From assembly GCA_027485405.1 (NCBI GenBank), contig JAIXRB010000077.1:1-31546 (forward strand): a DNA stretch of 31,546 bases, written 5' to 3'. Origin of the DNA: Leptospiraceae bacterium. Its GTDB lineage: Bacteria; Spirochaetota; Leptospiria; Leptospirales; Leptospiraceae. Every line of letters starts with the position of its first letter. The first letter of the stretch is position 1. Of the stretch, positions 1-9,234 are shown one piece after another. A program made the position numbers and the translations under genes. The notes under the pieces were generated by a model. The model was not told the origin of the DNA. It ran no database searches and saw nothing but the letters and a program-made list of their open reading frames with translations.

Positions 1-1344
1 ACAGTAAATGTAACCGCAGCTTTAGGCACGGCAAAAGACATTGTTTCTTTTGGATTTTCTACTCCTTCTATCTTGGGCAATATTTCCGGAACCAATATTG
101 CTGTTACCGTTCCCTTTGGAACGGACGTGACAAATCTTGTGGCTACATTTACGATCTCAGGAGTTTCGGTAACAGTTGGAGGAACACCACAAACAAGCGG
201 AGTAACTTCAAATAATTTTTCAAATTCAGGTTCAGTTCCAATTGAATATATCGTAAGAGATGTTGGCAACAATCCTAAATCCTATTTTGTAACTGTGACA
301 ATTACCAGTTCCGTGGATTCTGCCATCGTCAATGGTAGCTTTCAGTCAGGAACAATTAATAATGTAACAACGTCTACTACGGCAACCCTTTCTCGAGCTG
401 TTGATTTAACAAAGACTTTTGTTTATTGTGGTGCTAAAATAACTGGATCGGCCTTAAGATTAAACCCAACTTGTCAGTTGTCAGGCCCTACCACAGTAAG
501 TATTTTTATAGGAGATGGAACATCCACAAATACTGTGAATTGGTATGTTGTAGAGTATGCCAATGGAGTGACAGTTCAGAGAGGTTCTCAAGCCATTGCT
601 TCTGGCTCTAGCTCAGCAGCTATAACGATAAATTCAGTGAATCTATCAAAATCCTTTGCTCTTGTAACATCTCGAACGACCAGCGGTGCTAATAACAATG
701 ATGAACAAAGAACTCTAACTGCTCGTTTGACAACAACAACAAACTTACAATTGGCTAGACAATCGACTGGTATCGACTTAACCGCTGAGTGGCAAGTGGT
801 TGAATTCACTGCGGCTAATGTTCAGGCTGGCATAAGTACCATAGCCAATGGAATTTCTTCAACAACTGCATCGATCACTTCTGTAAACACCTCTAAATCA
901 TTTATGTTCTTTAGCTATAATGGAGGAAGCAGTCAGGGTGGCGTTGAATTAAATTTATATACAAGAGGAACGATTACAGATGCAACCACGCTCACATTTA
1001 CTCGACGCGGAACTAATCAAGCTAACAATATTGCCTGGTTCGTGATTGAAATGACAGATGGAACTACCGTACAAAGAGGGAGCAGTACGGGAACTACAAG
1101 TTGTTCTAGTTCATGTACGAATGGAACTCATCTTACTATAAATCAAAACATAAGTTCCATAAACATGAATAAATCTATGATTATCTGGTCTAATGACACG
1201 CAGACAGGAGATTCTGGTGCGACCACACAAGATTCGGGAACTTATTCCGCAAAATTTAATTCTGCGACTGAAATCCAATTCGAGAGGCAAAACGATGAAT
1301 TTAATTTCGCGACCATCGATTGGTTTGTAGTCCAATTTCAGTAA
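1..1344 (+). CDS. DUF5018-type / beta-repeat surface protein, 5' end outside window
   Basis: The frame is open from the first base, so the gene is cut by the window edge; a TTG at 73 is not a convincing start because the same domain begins upstream of it. The visible part opens with a DUF5018-like Ig-type module (IVSFGFSTPS... through SYFVTVTI). Four related repeats of about 85 residues follow, each ending in a W-x-V-[VI]-[EQ] signature (WYVVEYANG near 541, WQVVEF near 787, WFVIEM near 1039, WFVVQF near 1321), two of them followed by TVQRGS. No catalytic motif is visible, and the protein is rich in Ser, Thr and Asn. I infer an exported surface or adhesin-like protein; the signal peptide cannot be seen. 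A decayed relative follows in tandem. The DUF5018 assignment rests on resemblance; I could not name the repeat family. Confidence 0.75.
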   Translation, partial: TVNVTAALGTAKDIVSFGFSTPSILGNISGTNIAVTVPFGTDVTNLVATFTISGVSVTVGGTPQTSGVTSNNFSNSGSVPIEYIVRDVGNNPKSYFVTVTITSSVDSAIVNGSFQSGTINNVTTSTTATLSRAVDLTKTFVYCGAKITGSALRLNPTCQLSGPTTVSIFIGDGTSTNTVNWYVVEYANGVTVQRGSQAIASGSSSAAITINSVNLSKSFALVTSRTTSGANNNDEQRTLTARLTTTTNLQLARQSTGIDLTAEWQVVEFTAANVQAGISTIANGISSTTASITSVNTSKSFMFFSYNGGSSQGGVELNLYTRGTITDATTLTFTRRGTNQANNIAWFVIEMTDGTTVQRGSSTGTTSCSSSCTNGTHLTINQNISSINMNKSMIIWSNDTQTGDSGATTQDSGTYSAKFNSATEIQFERQNDEFNFATIDWFVVQFQ

Positions 1345-1444
1345 CAAATACCGAATAACACATTTTACCTGACCCTGACTGCACATAGCCTTGCTTCTTT
1401 AGAATATCCAAACCTTTAGGCGTGTATTCGGATTTGCCTTTGGA
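1338..1444. repeat. 107-bp dispersed repeat, copy 1 (sulfatase 3'-end remnant)
   Basis: This stretch aligns without gaps to 7316-7422, with about 13 mismatches by hand count. It contains a copy of the last bases of the large lipoprotein gene, the short convergent spacer, and the last 22 or so codons of the minus-strand sulfatase-like gene. Read on the minus strand it still gives SKGKSEYTP and LDILKKQGYVQ, but the stop codon is lost. The left edge falls in the stop codon of the upstream gene (TCAGTAAC shared). The right edge is CCTTTGGA, shared with the DUF5018 coding sequence that follows. It is therefore a non-coding remnant wedged between two surface-protein genes. Confidence 0.85.
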
Positions 1445-2475
1445 ACTAGTGTAACAAATTTAGTCCTACATTTACTAGCCCTGTTACATATTTATTTAGA
1501 GCTGGAAACGGAATAACGCAATCCTATTTTGCAACGGTATCCATTGCCAGTTCAGTGGATTCTGCTATCGTAAATGGTAATTTTAAATCCGGAACTCTGA
1601 TTAATGTTAGCACAACAACTACGGCAACTTTGTCTAGAGCTGTTGATTTAACAAAGGCTTTTGTTTATTGTGGTGCTAAATTAGCGAGTTCAGACCTAAG
1701 TGTTTTTACAACTTGCCAGCTTACTGGACCTACAACGATAAGCATTGTGACTGGTGGAGGAACTTCGACAAACACTTTAAACTGGTATGTCATTGAATAT
1801 GCGAATGGGGTACGAGTTCAGAGAGGCTCGCGAACCTCTAGTACTTTGCAGACAATTGATGGGCAAAGAACCTTAATCACTCGGTTGACAACAAGCACAA
1901 ATCTCCTACTGCAACGACAAGCGACAGGAATTTCTCTCACGGCGGAGTGGCAGGTCGTCGAATTCAGTGCCGGTAATGTCCAAGCTAGATATGCAGAAAT
2001 TCCAGGGGGAGCGAGCTCAGTTACAGACACCATACTTTCTTCGGTGGATACCTCTAAATCGTTTTTGTTTTTCAGTTCTAATAGAGCGAACAGCCAAAAC
2101 GGTGTGGAGTTTGATCTTTATACCAGAGGAACAATTACCAATCCAACAACTGTGACTTTTCGTAGGAAAGGAACAACCGGAGTAAACCAGGTAGCATGGT
2201 ATGTGATTGAAATGACCGATGGAACGAATGTCCAAAGAGGCACTACAAACGTCGGGGGTGCAATTACAACTGAAGTACAAAGCATTACAAATGTGAATGT
2301 AGGAAAGTCTATGATAGTTTGGACCAATGACACTGGACTAAGTGGAATAAGTAGCCACCAGGACTCAGGTACCTTTTCCGCTCGGTTTTCCTCTTGCACG
2401 CAAATCGAATTTGAGAGACAGAATTCGGAAAGCAATCCTTCTTCCGTTGACTGGTTCGTAGTGGCTTTTCAATAG
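1437..2475 (+). pseudogene. Decayed tandem copy of the DUF5018/beta-repeat gene
   Basis: This region is homologous to about 113-1344 but has no original start or signal peptide, because the 107-bp repeat replaces its 5' end at a CCTTTGGA junction. The first codons (FGTSVTNLV) read in one frame. After a deletion of much of the DUF5018 module the homology resumes in another frame (TFTSPVTYL, then AGNGITQSYF). A TAG lies at 1447 in the downstream frame. From 1450 the frame stays open to TAG at 2475; the only usable start is a GTG at 1555, well inside the domain. Relative to the upstream gene, repeat 2 has also lost about 24 residues in frame (RGS joined to RTSS). The repeat signatures WYVIEYANG, WQVVEF, WYVIEM and WFVVAF remain. 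A truncated product from GTG 1555 would lack export signals, so I call it a pseudogene. Confidence 0.75.
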
Positions 2476-2541
2476 TCAGTTCAACAAGTTAAGTCTATTA
2501 AAAAAGCCTAAACTCGTGATTTTTTTTTGAAAAAGAGAGAA

Positions 2542-2570
2542 TTGCCCTTTCAAATATCGTTAATTATAAT
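2542..2570 (+). promoter_or_regulatory. Probable sigma-70-type promoter for the large lipoprotein gene
   Basis: TTGCCC at 2542-2547 and a perfect TATAAT at 2565-2570 are separated by 17 bp. Transcription would start near 2577, giving a leader of about 29 nt before ATG 2606. The 130-bp gap from 2476 holds little else apart from a T-run near 2521 with no convincing stem before it. Confidence 0.55.
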
Positions 2571-2605
2571 GGAGAACAGAGAGAAATAGAAAGCCACGTT
2601 TCGTA

Positions 2606-5600
2606 ATGAAAGCCCTTCGATTTTTCTTAGTTCTTTTTTTGCTTTGTCTCAGCCAATGCCGTACATTGCAAGCGCCTTCTATACTTTTGTGGCTCTTCAC
2701 TTTGTTTGGGCAGACTCCGACTTCTCAAGGAGAAATCAAATCCCAAATTGAAAGTGGTCTTTTTACAAGTGAATCAGGAAGGGAAGTTCAAATCTCTGTA
2801 AGTTTAAGCGTAAGGCCTTCCTCTCAAGTTCGAGTTGGTCCAATTACAATTAGCGATCCAACGGAGGGAGTCCTTAGATCAAATGAATTTTTAAATTTTG
2901 ACTCCACTAATTGGAACGTTGAACAAATCATTCGGGTAGCAGGTGTCGATGATAGTTTGTCAGATGGGAACATACAATACCAAGTTTTTTTAGGAGAATT
3001 TGTCACAGAAGATCCGCAATATTTAAGCAGAGCAACCACTTCTTTTACTCTAGTCAACACGGATGATGAATCTTCAGGCGTGGCCGCAAATCCAGTAACA
3101 GGTCTTACTACAACTGAAAATGGCGGAACCGCAACTATATCTTACGTTTTACAAACTAAGCCTTTCCGAAATGTGACAATAAAGGACTTTAAATCTTCCC
3201 TAACAACAGAAGCTACGGTTGAAGACGTCACATTGACATTTACTCCAGAAAATTGGAATACACCTCAAAAAGTAACCGTAACTGGAGTTCGAGATTTTAT
3301 CATCGATGGAACTAAGTCTTATTCGATCTCTGCAGGAATTACAAATTCCGAAGACCCGTCGCAAAATGGAAAATCTGTTCCTGTTACTCAAGCTACTAAT
3401 GGAGACTCAGATGCGGCTGGCTTTACCGTAACCACAGTTGGCCAAGCTATCACAACAGAACAAGGAGGGCAAGCGGAGTTTAAAGTTGTTTTGAATTCAA
3501 TTCCAAAAGCAAACGTTGTCGTACCTACCTTAACTTCTTCAAACACTGCAGAGATTTCTGTCACTCCAGGTTCACTCACTTTTACACCTAGCAATTGGAA
3601 TACACCCCAATCTGTTATTGTAACTGGAATCAATGACTTTGTGGCAGATGGTGATAAGTCCGTATTTATCAATTCTTCCAATACTACATCCACAGATCAA
3701 AACTATAACAATATAGCTGGGCCAAACTTTCCTTCAATCACGAACCAAGACAATGATACCCGTGGTTTTACCATCAGTCCAACATCGACTGTAACAATAT
3801 CTGAGCTAGGTGGTTCTCAAGTGTATCAGGTTTCTTTGACTTCTCAACCAATTTCAGGGCAATCTGTTCGGATCACCGGAATTTCAACGAATAATGCAAG
3901 CCTTATTAATATTACTCCTAATACTCTAACATTTGATGCAACAAATTGGAATGTTCCTCAGACCATAACCGCATCTAGCATCAATAACAATGTTGATGAA
4001 GATACTCGAACGGTGCTGATTAGCTTTGGATCTGTAGACACAACTTTGGTTGGTAGAGACGTAGGGTATGATACCATTTCGGTTTCAACAGGTAGAACGA
4101 TTTTTGTAACAGATGAAGACACGGCGGGATTTACAAAAAACCCGGCAACCGCACTTGCCGTAGACGAAAACTCGGGACCCTTGACCCAAACATTTACCGT
4201 GGTATTGAATAGCGAACCGACTGCGAACGTTTCGATTCCCTCCATTGTTTCAAGTAATACGGCGGAAATAACGGTGAGTCCATCCTCTTTATCTTTTACT
4301 CCCGCCAATTGGAACACGCCTCAAACTGTAACAATTACCTCAGTGGTGGACGGAGCCATAGATGTTTGCAATCCGCAACCCACTCCTCCTGCACTTTGTC
4401 CACCGACTGCTGTTCAAATTTCATTTGCGAATGCCGTATCAGCAGACTCGAAATATTCTGGGTTTTCCATACCAGTTTCCAATGCAACAAACAATGATAG
4501 TGGAGCTCCTTTCATTCGATTGTCCTCGGCGTCGGAGGCTTCAGCAAGTTTCACGGAAGGGACAGTCTATACTTTTTCTATCAGCCTCTCCATACTACCA
4601 GGTGCCAATGTTACAATCGGGCCTATTGTAAGTTCAGATTCTTCAGAATTTGTACTTTTAAATGATTCAAATGCAGTGATAACAAATCGAACGATCGTGT
4701 TTACAAATACTTCAGACAATCCCATTTCTTGGTCTGGAAATACAAGCACCAGTTCCTTCAATGTTCCTCAAGTGATCCGAATTCGAGCTGTCAATGATAG
4801 CTTCGATGATGGAAATGTAACTGCAACAATTCAGATACCAGTTGCAAGTGGATCGTTCTACGCAGGACAGCGCCCCCAACAAAATCTTACCGATTTTCCT
4901 GGTTATTTGAATAGCACAGGAAATTTCACGTTGACGAATGTAGACAATGATACAAGAGGAATTGTATATTCTTCTTCTACTATCTCTGTTACGGAAGGAG
5001 GATCTGCTACTTTCACAGTGAGACTTAATTCTGCGCCTTGCGGTACAGGGGCAACAGCTCCCGAAAATTGCGCTTCAGCGAGTGTGGGGATCAATCTAAA
5101 CCCTGACACTGTTCCAAGTGCGGATTCCACTCAATATGTTTCAATAACACCTTCTTATTTAGAATTTACAAATGCTAACTTCAGTAATCCTAGAACAGTA
5201 ACAATTGTAATGGGTGATGATAGTATAGATCAGTCGTTAACACAAACGTATTTTTTTCGACCTACCGTAGTAACGGTCGGAGGCATTACGACGGATTATA
5301 ATTCACTGACTCCTGGAAATATTACGATAAATGTATCAGACAATGACAACCCAGCCGCAAATAATAAAATTGTCTTTGTCTTACAAGGAACCAATGCGGC
5401 TGTGACAGCCGAAAACGGGATCGAAACTACATACTCTCTCAGCCTACGCCATAGACCGTTAACTGGGAATACTGTAACTGTTCGAGTTTCATCGACGAAT
5501 ATAGCGGAGGGAAATATTGTGGAAGCTAATGGAACTTCCGTCGCCTCTAATCGTGACTTCACTTTCACACATACTACCTGGAATCATACCCAAGATGTCA

Positions 5601-7336
5601 GGATTCGCGGCGCACCAGATAATGGGGATTCTATAAATGCTAACTATACCGTGAATGTTGAGGTACTTGCTGGAGGCGAGGTGGGAACATTGCCTTCTTG
5701 GTATACAAGCTATAACAATTCTTCGGGCACTCCAGCTACACTTGTAAATTACAATGTAAATGCGACTCCAATCACTGTTGGTTTGCCTTCCAGTACGACA
5801 GTTTCTGAAGCTGCTAGTGCAACCTATGTTTATTTCTTTTTGGCTAGTGCACCTACTCATGATGTAACTATACCTATATCAAAAGATACTAACTTTCCCT
5901 GTCGTTTGTTTACTTCACCCAATGTAGATCAATTTCAATTGGATATTGGAAGCACAACCGACAATGAAACAGGAAATTTGGTGATTACTCCAACCAATTG
6001 GAATACTTTAGGACCACACAATCGAATCACTGTTACTCCAACTAATGATGCAGTTGATGATGGAGATATTTCTTGTACAATTACAACGGGTGTCGCCACA
6101 AGTTCAGATGCCACCTTTGATACTTATAATCCAGATGATATAACATTTTCATTCACAGACAATGATACAGTTGGAATAACAATTGCCCCTACAGATTCTT
6201 CTTTAACTTCCAATTCTGGTGCCAGGACTACTATCACAATTCATCCAGCGACTCAGCCTTTAGCGGATATAACAATCACTGTCGCTTTATCCCAAGCATA
6301 CGGAACAATTACTTCCGCTAATTCTTTTGTCTTTACACGCTCGAATTATACGACTGCTCAAGAAATTACTATTGAGGGATCACCTACTGGAGTAACGACT
6401 GACCAAACCTATGCTGTCACCTTTTCGTTTTCCGGGACGGAACCTGACACTGGAGCAGGAACTGGTCGAACCACAAACGGGGGATTTTACGCCGGGCTTC
6501 TTAATTCTCCTGGGGTTCCACTCTCTCGAATCATAACCCATGTTCATAATCTTTTTGATATTGTTCCTTGTGCAAATCTCTCTCCTGCGGCGTGCGGTAC
6601 TAACGCCAATGCAAATGGAGGTTTAGTAAGTTCACAGAACCTAACTACGACAGAAGCAGGAGGACTGGCTCGATTCCAAATTCGACTTAGAGCAAGGCCA
6701 ACAGGGAACGTCACAATTCCGGTACGTACCTCCAACACTGCGGAAGGAACTGTTTCTCCGGCATCATTGACTTTTACTAGCGGTGATTGGAACAACTATC
6801 AGAATGTTACCATAACTGGGGTGGATGATAGTCCTGCAACTGCTGACGGGAATGTAAATTATTCTATTTTTTTTGGAACCACCCAAGGAAACGTCGACCA
6901 AATGTCTTCAACAGATTCGGCTTTCAATGGCAATACCTTGCCTGGTATCGCCTTACCCAATGTCCCCGTCACAAATAATGACAATGAAGTAGCAGGGATC
7001 ACAGTGTCGCCTACAGCGGGAAGAGTGACTACTCAAGCAGGAGGAACCACAACATTTACTATTGTTTTGAATTCGAGACCGCTATCGGATGTAGTGATTG
7101 GACTTTCGAGCAGCAATACTTTTGAAGGAACTGTTTCTCCTGCGTCATTGACCTTTACTAACTCGTGCCCGGGTGCAGGTTGTTGGTCAACGCCCCAAAC
7201 AGTTACAGTTACTGGGCAAGACAATGGTGTATTAGATGGTCCTACAACGTATCAAATTGTAACAGCCCACGCAGTGAGTACAGGAGCCTATAACACAATC
7301 AATGCCGTGGATGTCTCAGTAACAAATACCGAATAA
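2606..7336 (+). CDS. Large repeat lipoprotein with about 12 Calx-beta-like modules
   Basis: The ATG at 2606 opens a basic and hydrophobic signal peptide ending in the lipobox LSQC, so C18 should be lipidated. The remainder of the 1576 residues is about twelve modules of roughly 110-140 residues. Each carries a form of the signature LTFTPxNWNTPQxVTVTG followed by D-rich DxxxDG (for example near nt 3234, 3576, 3930, 4290, 5988, 6768 and 7149). The modules resemble Calx-beta/cadherin-like beta sandwiches; the Asp-rich loops suggest calcium binding, by analogy only. The mature protein has ten cysteines beyond the lipidated one: four closely spaced pairs plus one distant pair. The last module ends abruptly at VSVTNTE. 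The gene follows two DUF5018-type genes and converges on a sulfatase-like gene 17 bp away. I infer a surface-exposed or periplasmic adhesin-like lipoprotein. No clear Shine-Dalgarno sequence sits next to the ATG. Confidence 0.8.
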   Translation: MKALRFFLVLFLLCLSQCRTLQAPSILLWLFTLFGQTPTSQGEIKSQIESGLFTSESGREVQISVSLSVRPSSQVRVGPITISDPTEGVLRSNEFLNFDSTNWNVEQIIRVAGVDDSLSDGNIQYQVFLGEFVTEDPQYLSRATTSFTLVNTDDESSGVAANPVTGLTTTENGGTATISYVLQTKPFRNVTIKDFKSSLTTEATVEDVTLTFTPENWNTPQKVTVTGVRDFIIDGTKSYSISAGITNSEDPSQNGKSVPVTQATNGDSDAAGFTVTTVGQAITTEQGGQAEFKVVLNSIPKANVVVPTLTSSNTAEISVTPGSLTFTPSNWNTPQSVIVTGINDFVADGDKSVFINSSNTTSTDQNYNNIAGPNFPSITNQDNDTRGFTISPTSTVTISELGGSQVYQVSLTSQPISGQSVRITGISTNNASLINITPNTLTFDATNWNVPQTITASSINNNVDEDTRTVLISFGSVDTTLVGRDVGYDTISVSTGRTIFVTDEDTAGFTKNPATALAVDENSGPLTQTFTVVLNSEPTANVSIPSIVSSNTAEITVSPSSLSFTPANWNTPQTVTITSVVDGAIDVCNPQPTPPALCPPTAVQISFANAVSADSKYSGFSIPVSNATNNDSGAPFIRLSSASEASASFTEGTVYTFSISLSILPGANVTIGPIVSSDSSEFVLLNDSNAVITNRTIVFTNTSDNPISWSGNTSTSSFNVPQVIRIRAVNDSFDDGNVTATIQIPVASGSFYAGQRPQQNLTDFPGYLNSTGNFTLTNVDNDTRGIVYSSSTISVTEGGSATFTVRLNSAPCGTGATAPENCASASVGINLNPDTVPSADSTQYVSITPSYLEFTNANFSNPRTVTIVMGDDSIDQSLTQTYFFRPTVVTVGGITTDYNSLTPGNITINVSDNDNPAANNKIVFVLQGTNAAVTAENGIETTYSLSLRHRPLTGNTVTVRVSSTNIAEGNIVEANGTSVASNRDFTFTHTTWNHTQDVRIRGAPDNGDSINANYTVNVEVLAGGEVGTLPSWYTSYNNSSGTPATLVNYNVNATPITVGLPSSTTVSEAASATYVYFFLASAPTHDVTIPISKDTNFPCRLFTSPNVDQFQLDIGSTTDNETGNLVITPTNWNTLGPHNRITVTPTNDAVDDGDISCTITTGVATSSDATFDTYNPDDITFSFTDNDTVGITIAPTDSSLTSNSGARTTITIHPATQPLADITITVALSQAYGTITSANSFVFTRSNYTTAQEITIEGSPTGVTTDQTYAVTFSFSGTEPDTGAGTGRTTNGGFYAGLLNSPGVPLSRIITHVHNLFDIVPCANLSPAACGTNANANGGLVSSQNLTTTEAGGLARFQIRLRARPTGNVTIPVRTSNTAEGTVSPASLTFTSGDWNNYQNVTITGVDDSPATADGNVNYSIFFGTTQGNVDQMSSTDSAFNGNTLPGIALPNVPVTNNDNEVAGITVSPTAGRVTTQAGGTTTFTIVLNSRPLSDVVIGLSSSNTFEGTVSPASLTFTNSCPGAGCWSTPQTVTVTGQDNGVLDGPTTYQIVTAHAVSTGAYNTINAVDVSVTNTE

Positions 7337-7422
7337 CGCATTTCCACTAGTCTTTACTGCACATAGCCCTGCTTCTTTAGAATATCCAAAGCTTCGGGCG
7401 TGTATTCGGATTTGCCTTTGGA
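7316..7422. repeat. 107-bp dispersed repeat, copy 2 (lipoprotein/sulfatase junction)
   Basis: This is the intact counterpart of 1338-1444. It spans the last seven codons of the large lipoprotein gene, the 17-bp convergent spacer and the 3' end of the sulfatase-like gene. Differences between the copies are concentrated in the spacer (about 8 of 17 positions) and sparse in the sulfatase codons (about 5 of 69). Confidence 0.85.
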
Positions 7423-9234
7423 TAGCCGCAACTCCTCTCCTCTCCGCCAAATCTGGATCAGAAGACTGCTGTTTTTGTTCGAATCAGCTCCAGAACCATT
7501 CCAAAGTGCCTCACAGTTTTGATTGCAATACTCAGGATTGATCCCAAAAGTTCCCACTCCCCACAAAGAAGTGGGAAGCCTAGCCCCATTTCTAAGAATC
7601 TGTACTTTAGGGAATACGGTGTCAGGATACACTTGGAATGAGAAGTTGTTCGACTTGGCTCCATCCACAATCCATTGTTTCGCGGTCTGACGAGTCAAAA
7701 CAGGTTCTCCCGAAAGCAATCGAAGCTCCCCGGCATCTATATTGATCTGAAGGGAGACCATTTCGTCTTTGCTAGTTTTCTCGGCTACACTCTTGGAAAA
7801 ATTTACAAAGTATTCGGAAATAGGAGGTTCTAATTTACGAAGGTTACTGTGGAGAAAGAAAATTTTTTCTTGGAGCAAAGGCTCAGGCAGAAGGGAAATC
7901 TGAGTTGGTTCCATCACTTTTACTGGACTCTCTTGGTTCGGATCTTTATCTGCATTGTAGTAGAACAAAGGTTCCTTTCCGACAACGAGGGATTCCCAAA
8001 AAGACCCTTTCTTATGAAAACGGTACGATTTTTGCAAAAGCCAGTCAGAGCCTATTCCGATGCCTTGCGTGAACCTAGTCTCTCCGTAGTACGGGCGCTT
8101 GCTCCAATCCTGACTCTTAGTATTGGATTCCCAAAAACCAGAAAGATCCCAGCCATCCAACGAGGAAGATTGCTCATATTTGCTTCCCGTTAAATGAATA
8201 AGAGTCGGAAAAATATCCACGCTTTGGGTTCTCGCAGTGAACTTCCTCCCTTGCATTTGGTTTGGGATCTTCAATAAAAAAGGAACATGGATGTTTTCCA
8301 GCAAAAGATCCGAACCATGTCCGAAGTAGGTATCAGTTCCAGTAAACAAAGAAGTTGCATGTTTGGGATTCATCACCTCACCGTGGTCTGCCGTAACCAA
8401 CAGAATTGTGTTTTCCCAAACACCAAGGTTTTTCAGTTTTTCAAAAACCTTTTCCAATTCCTCATCTACGTAGGACACTTCCCCTAAATAATTTCGTTTC
8501 AGTTCTACCAGATCTTCTTCTGTCTTCACACGAGCCAAATGGTTGGCTGGAGGTGTGTAGGGTTTGTGCGGATCATTGTAGTTTAAGAACAAAAAGAAAG
8601 GCTTCCCCGATTTTTGAACTGAAAAGTCGTCTAAAAATCGAATGGTCGCCTGTGTGATCTTTGGTGTGTCATTGGATAGATTGGAAAAATCCTGAACTGT
8701 TTCAAACCCGCAATTGACGCCCAGTCCATTTTTGTTAGTCACAAAGGGATTGTTTCCAATCATGATTGAATAGTATCCGTTATTCGATAAGATTTCAGGG
8801 AGCTTGGGTATCTTGGATCTTTGAAATCCTTCGGCTTCTTCTTTTGGGGTTGCATAGTCCCAAAGGTTTACGGAACTCCGAGAGGCATACTGCCCTGTAA
8901 AAAAAATCAGGGTCGAAGGCCTAGTCCAAGACGCATTGACCAAATGGTTTTCAAAGGTGAATGCTGATTTTTGAAGCTTTTCTAGGTTTGGTGTCACTCC
9001 ATACCGTCCGATTACATCGGCACGAAGAGAATCGATAACTACAAATACTACATTGGGCCTTTGAGTGGCATCGTCTTTGCCAGATTCAGACGATAAAGAA
9101 ACAATGCTGGTAGGAAATTCCGTTTTCGACTTTGGTTTCCCGAAATTTGAATCCCAAAAGTCAACGACTCGGCAATTGCCGTAAGAGATAAATAAAATAA
9201 ATGCGAGGAAAATCCTCCTAAGACTCAATCTCAA
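7354..9234 (-). CDS. Sulfatase / alkaline-phosphatase-superfamily lipoprotein
   Basis: The protein carries the metal-binding start of the alkaline-phosphatase superfamily, NVVFVVIDSLRAD, then SWTRPSTLIFFTGQYASR, which aligns with the sulfatase C/S-x-P-S-R site, and later TADHGE and GHGSDLL. The nucleophile position is Thr (T-R-P-S), not Cys or Ser, so formylglycine maturation is not expected. Thr is used by lipoteichoic-acid synthase-type and phosphoethanolamine-type transferases of this superfamily. The frame is open to 9285, but I prefer TTG 9234: it gives MRLSLRRIFLAF and a lipobox SYGNC (C21), a 626-residue lipoprotein overlapping the upstream gene by 17 bp. An AGGAGG at 9213-9218 lies downstream of this start, so the true start is uncertain. 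Substrate unknown; hydrolase or transferase at the cell envelope. Confidence 0.75.
   Translation of the reverse strand: MRLSLRRIFLAFILFISYGNCRVVDFWDSNFGKPKSKTEFPTSIVSLSSESGKDDATQRPNVVFVVIDSLRADVIGRYGVTPNLEKLQKSAFTFENHLVNASWTRPSTLIFFTGQYASRSSVNLWDYATPKEEAEGFQRSKIPKLPEILSNNGYYSIMIGNNPFVTNKNGLGVNCGFETVQDFSNLSNDTPKITQATIRFLDDFSVQKSGKPFFLFLNYNDPHKPYTPPANHLARVKTEEDLVELKRNYLGEVSYVDEELEKVFEKLKNLGVWENTILLVTADHGEVMNPKHATSLFTGTDTYFGHGSDLLLENIHVPFLLKIPNQMQGRKFTARTQSVDIFPTLIHLTGSKYEQSSSLDGWDLSGFWESNTKSQDWSKRPYYGETRFTQGIGIGSDWLLQKSYRFHKKGSFWESLVVGKEPLFYYNADKDPNQESPVKVMEPTQISLLPEPLLQEKIFFLHSNLRKLEPPISEYFVNFSKSVAEKTSKDEMVSLQINIDAGELRLLSGEPVLTRQTAKQWIVDGAKSNNFSFQVYPDTVFPKVQILRNGARLPTSLWGVGTFGINPEYCNQNCEALWNGSGADSNKNSSLLIQIWRRGEELRLSKGKSEYTPEALDILKKQGYVQ

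Noticed and set aside
1111..1386. Minus-strand reading frame opposite the first surface-protein gene
   Set aside because: It is a shadow of the plus-strand repeats; only the short sulfatase-tail remnant at 1354-1444 has meaning on that strand, and it is in a different frame.
2510..2530. Terminator at the T-run after the decayed surface-protein gene
   Set aside because: The A-run and T-run could pair, but there is no GC-containing stem immediately before the T residues.
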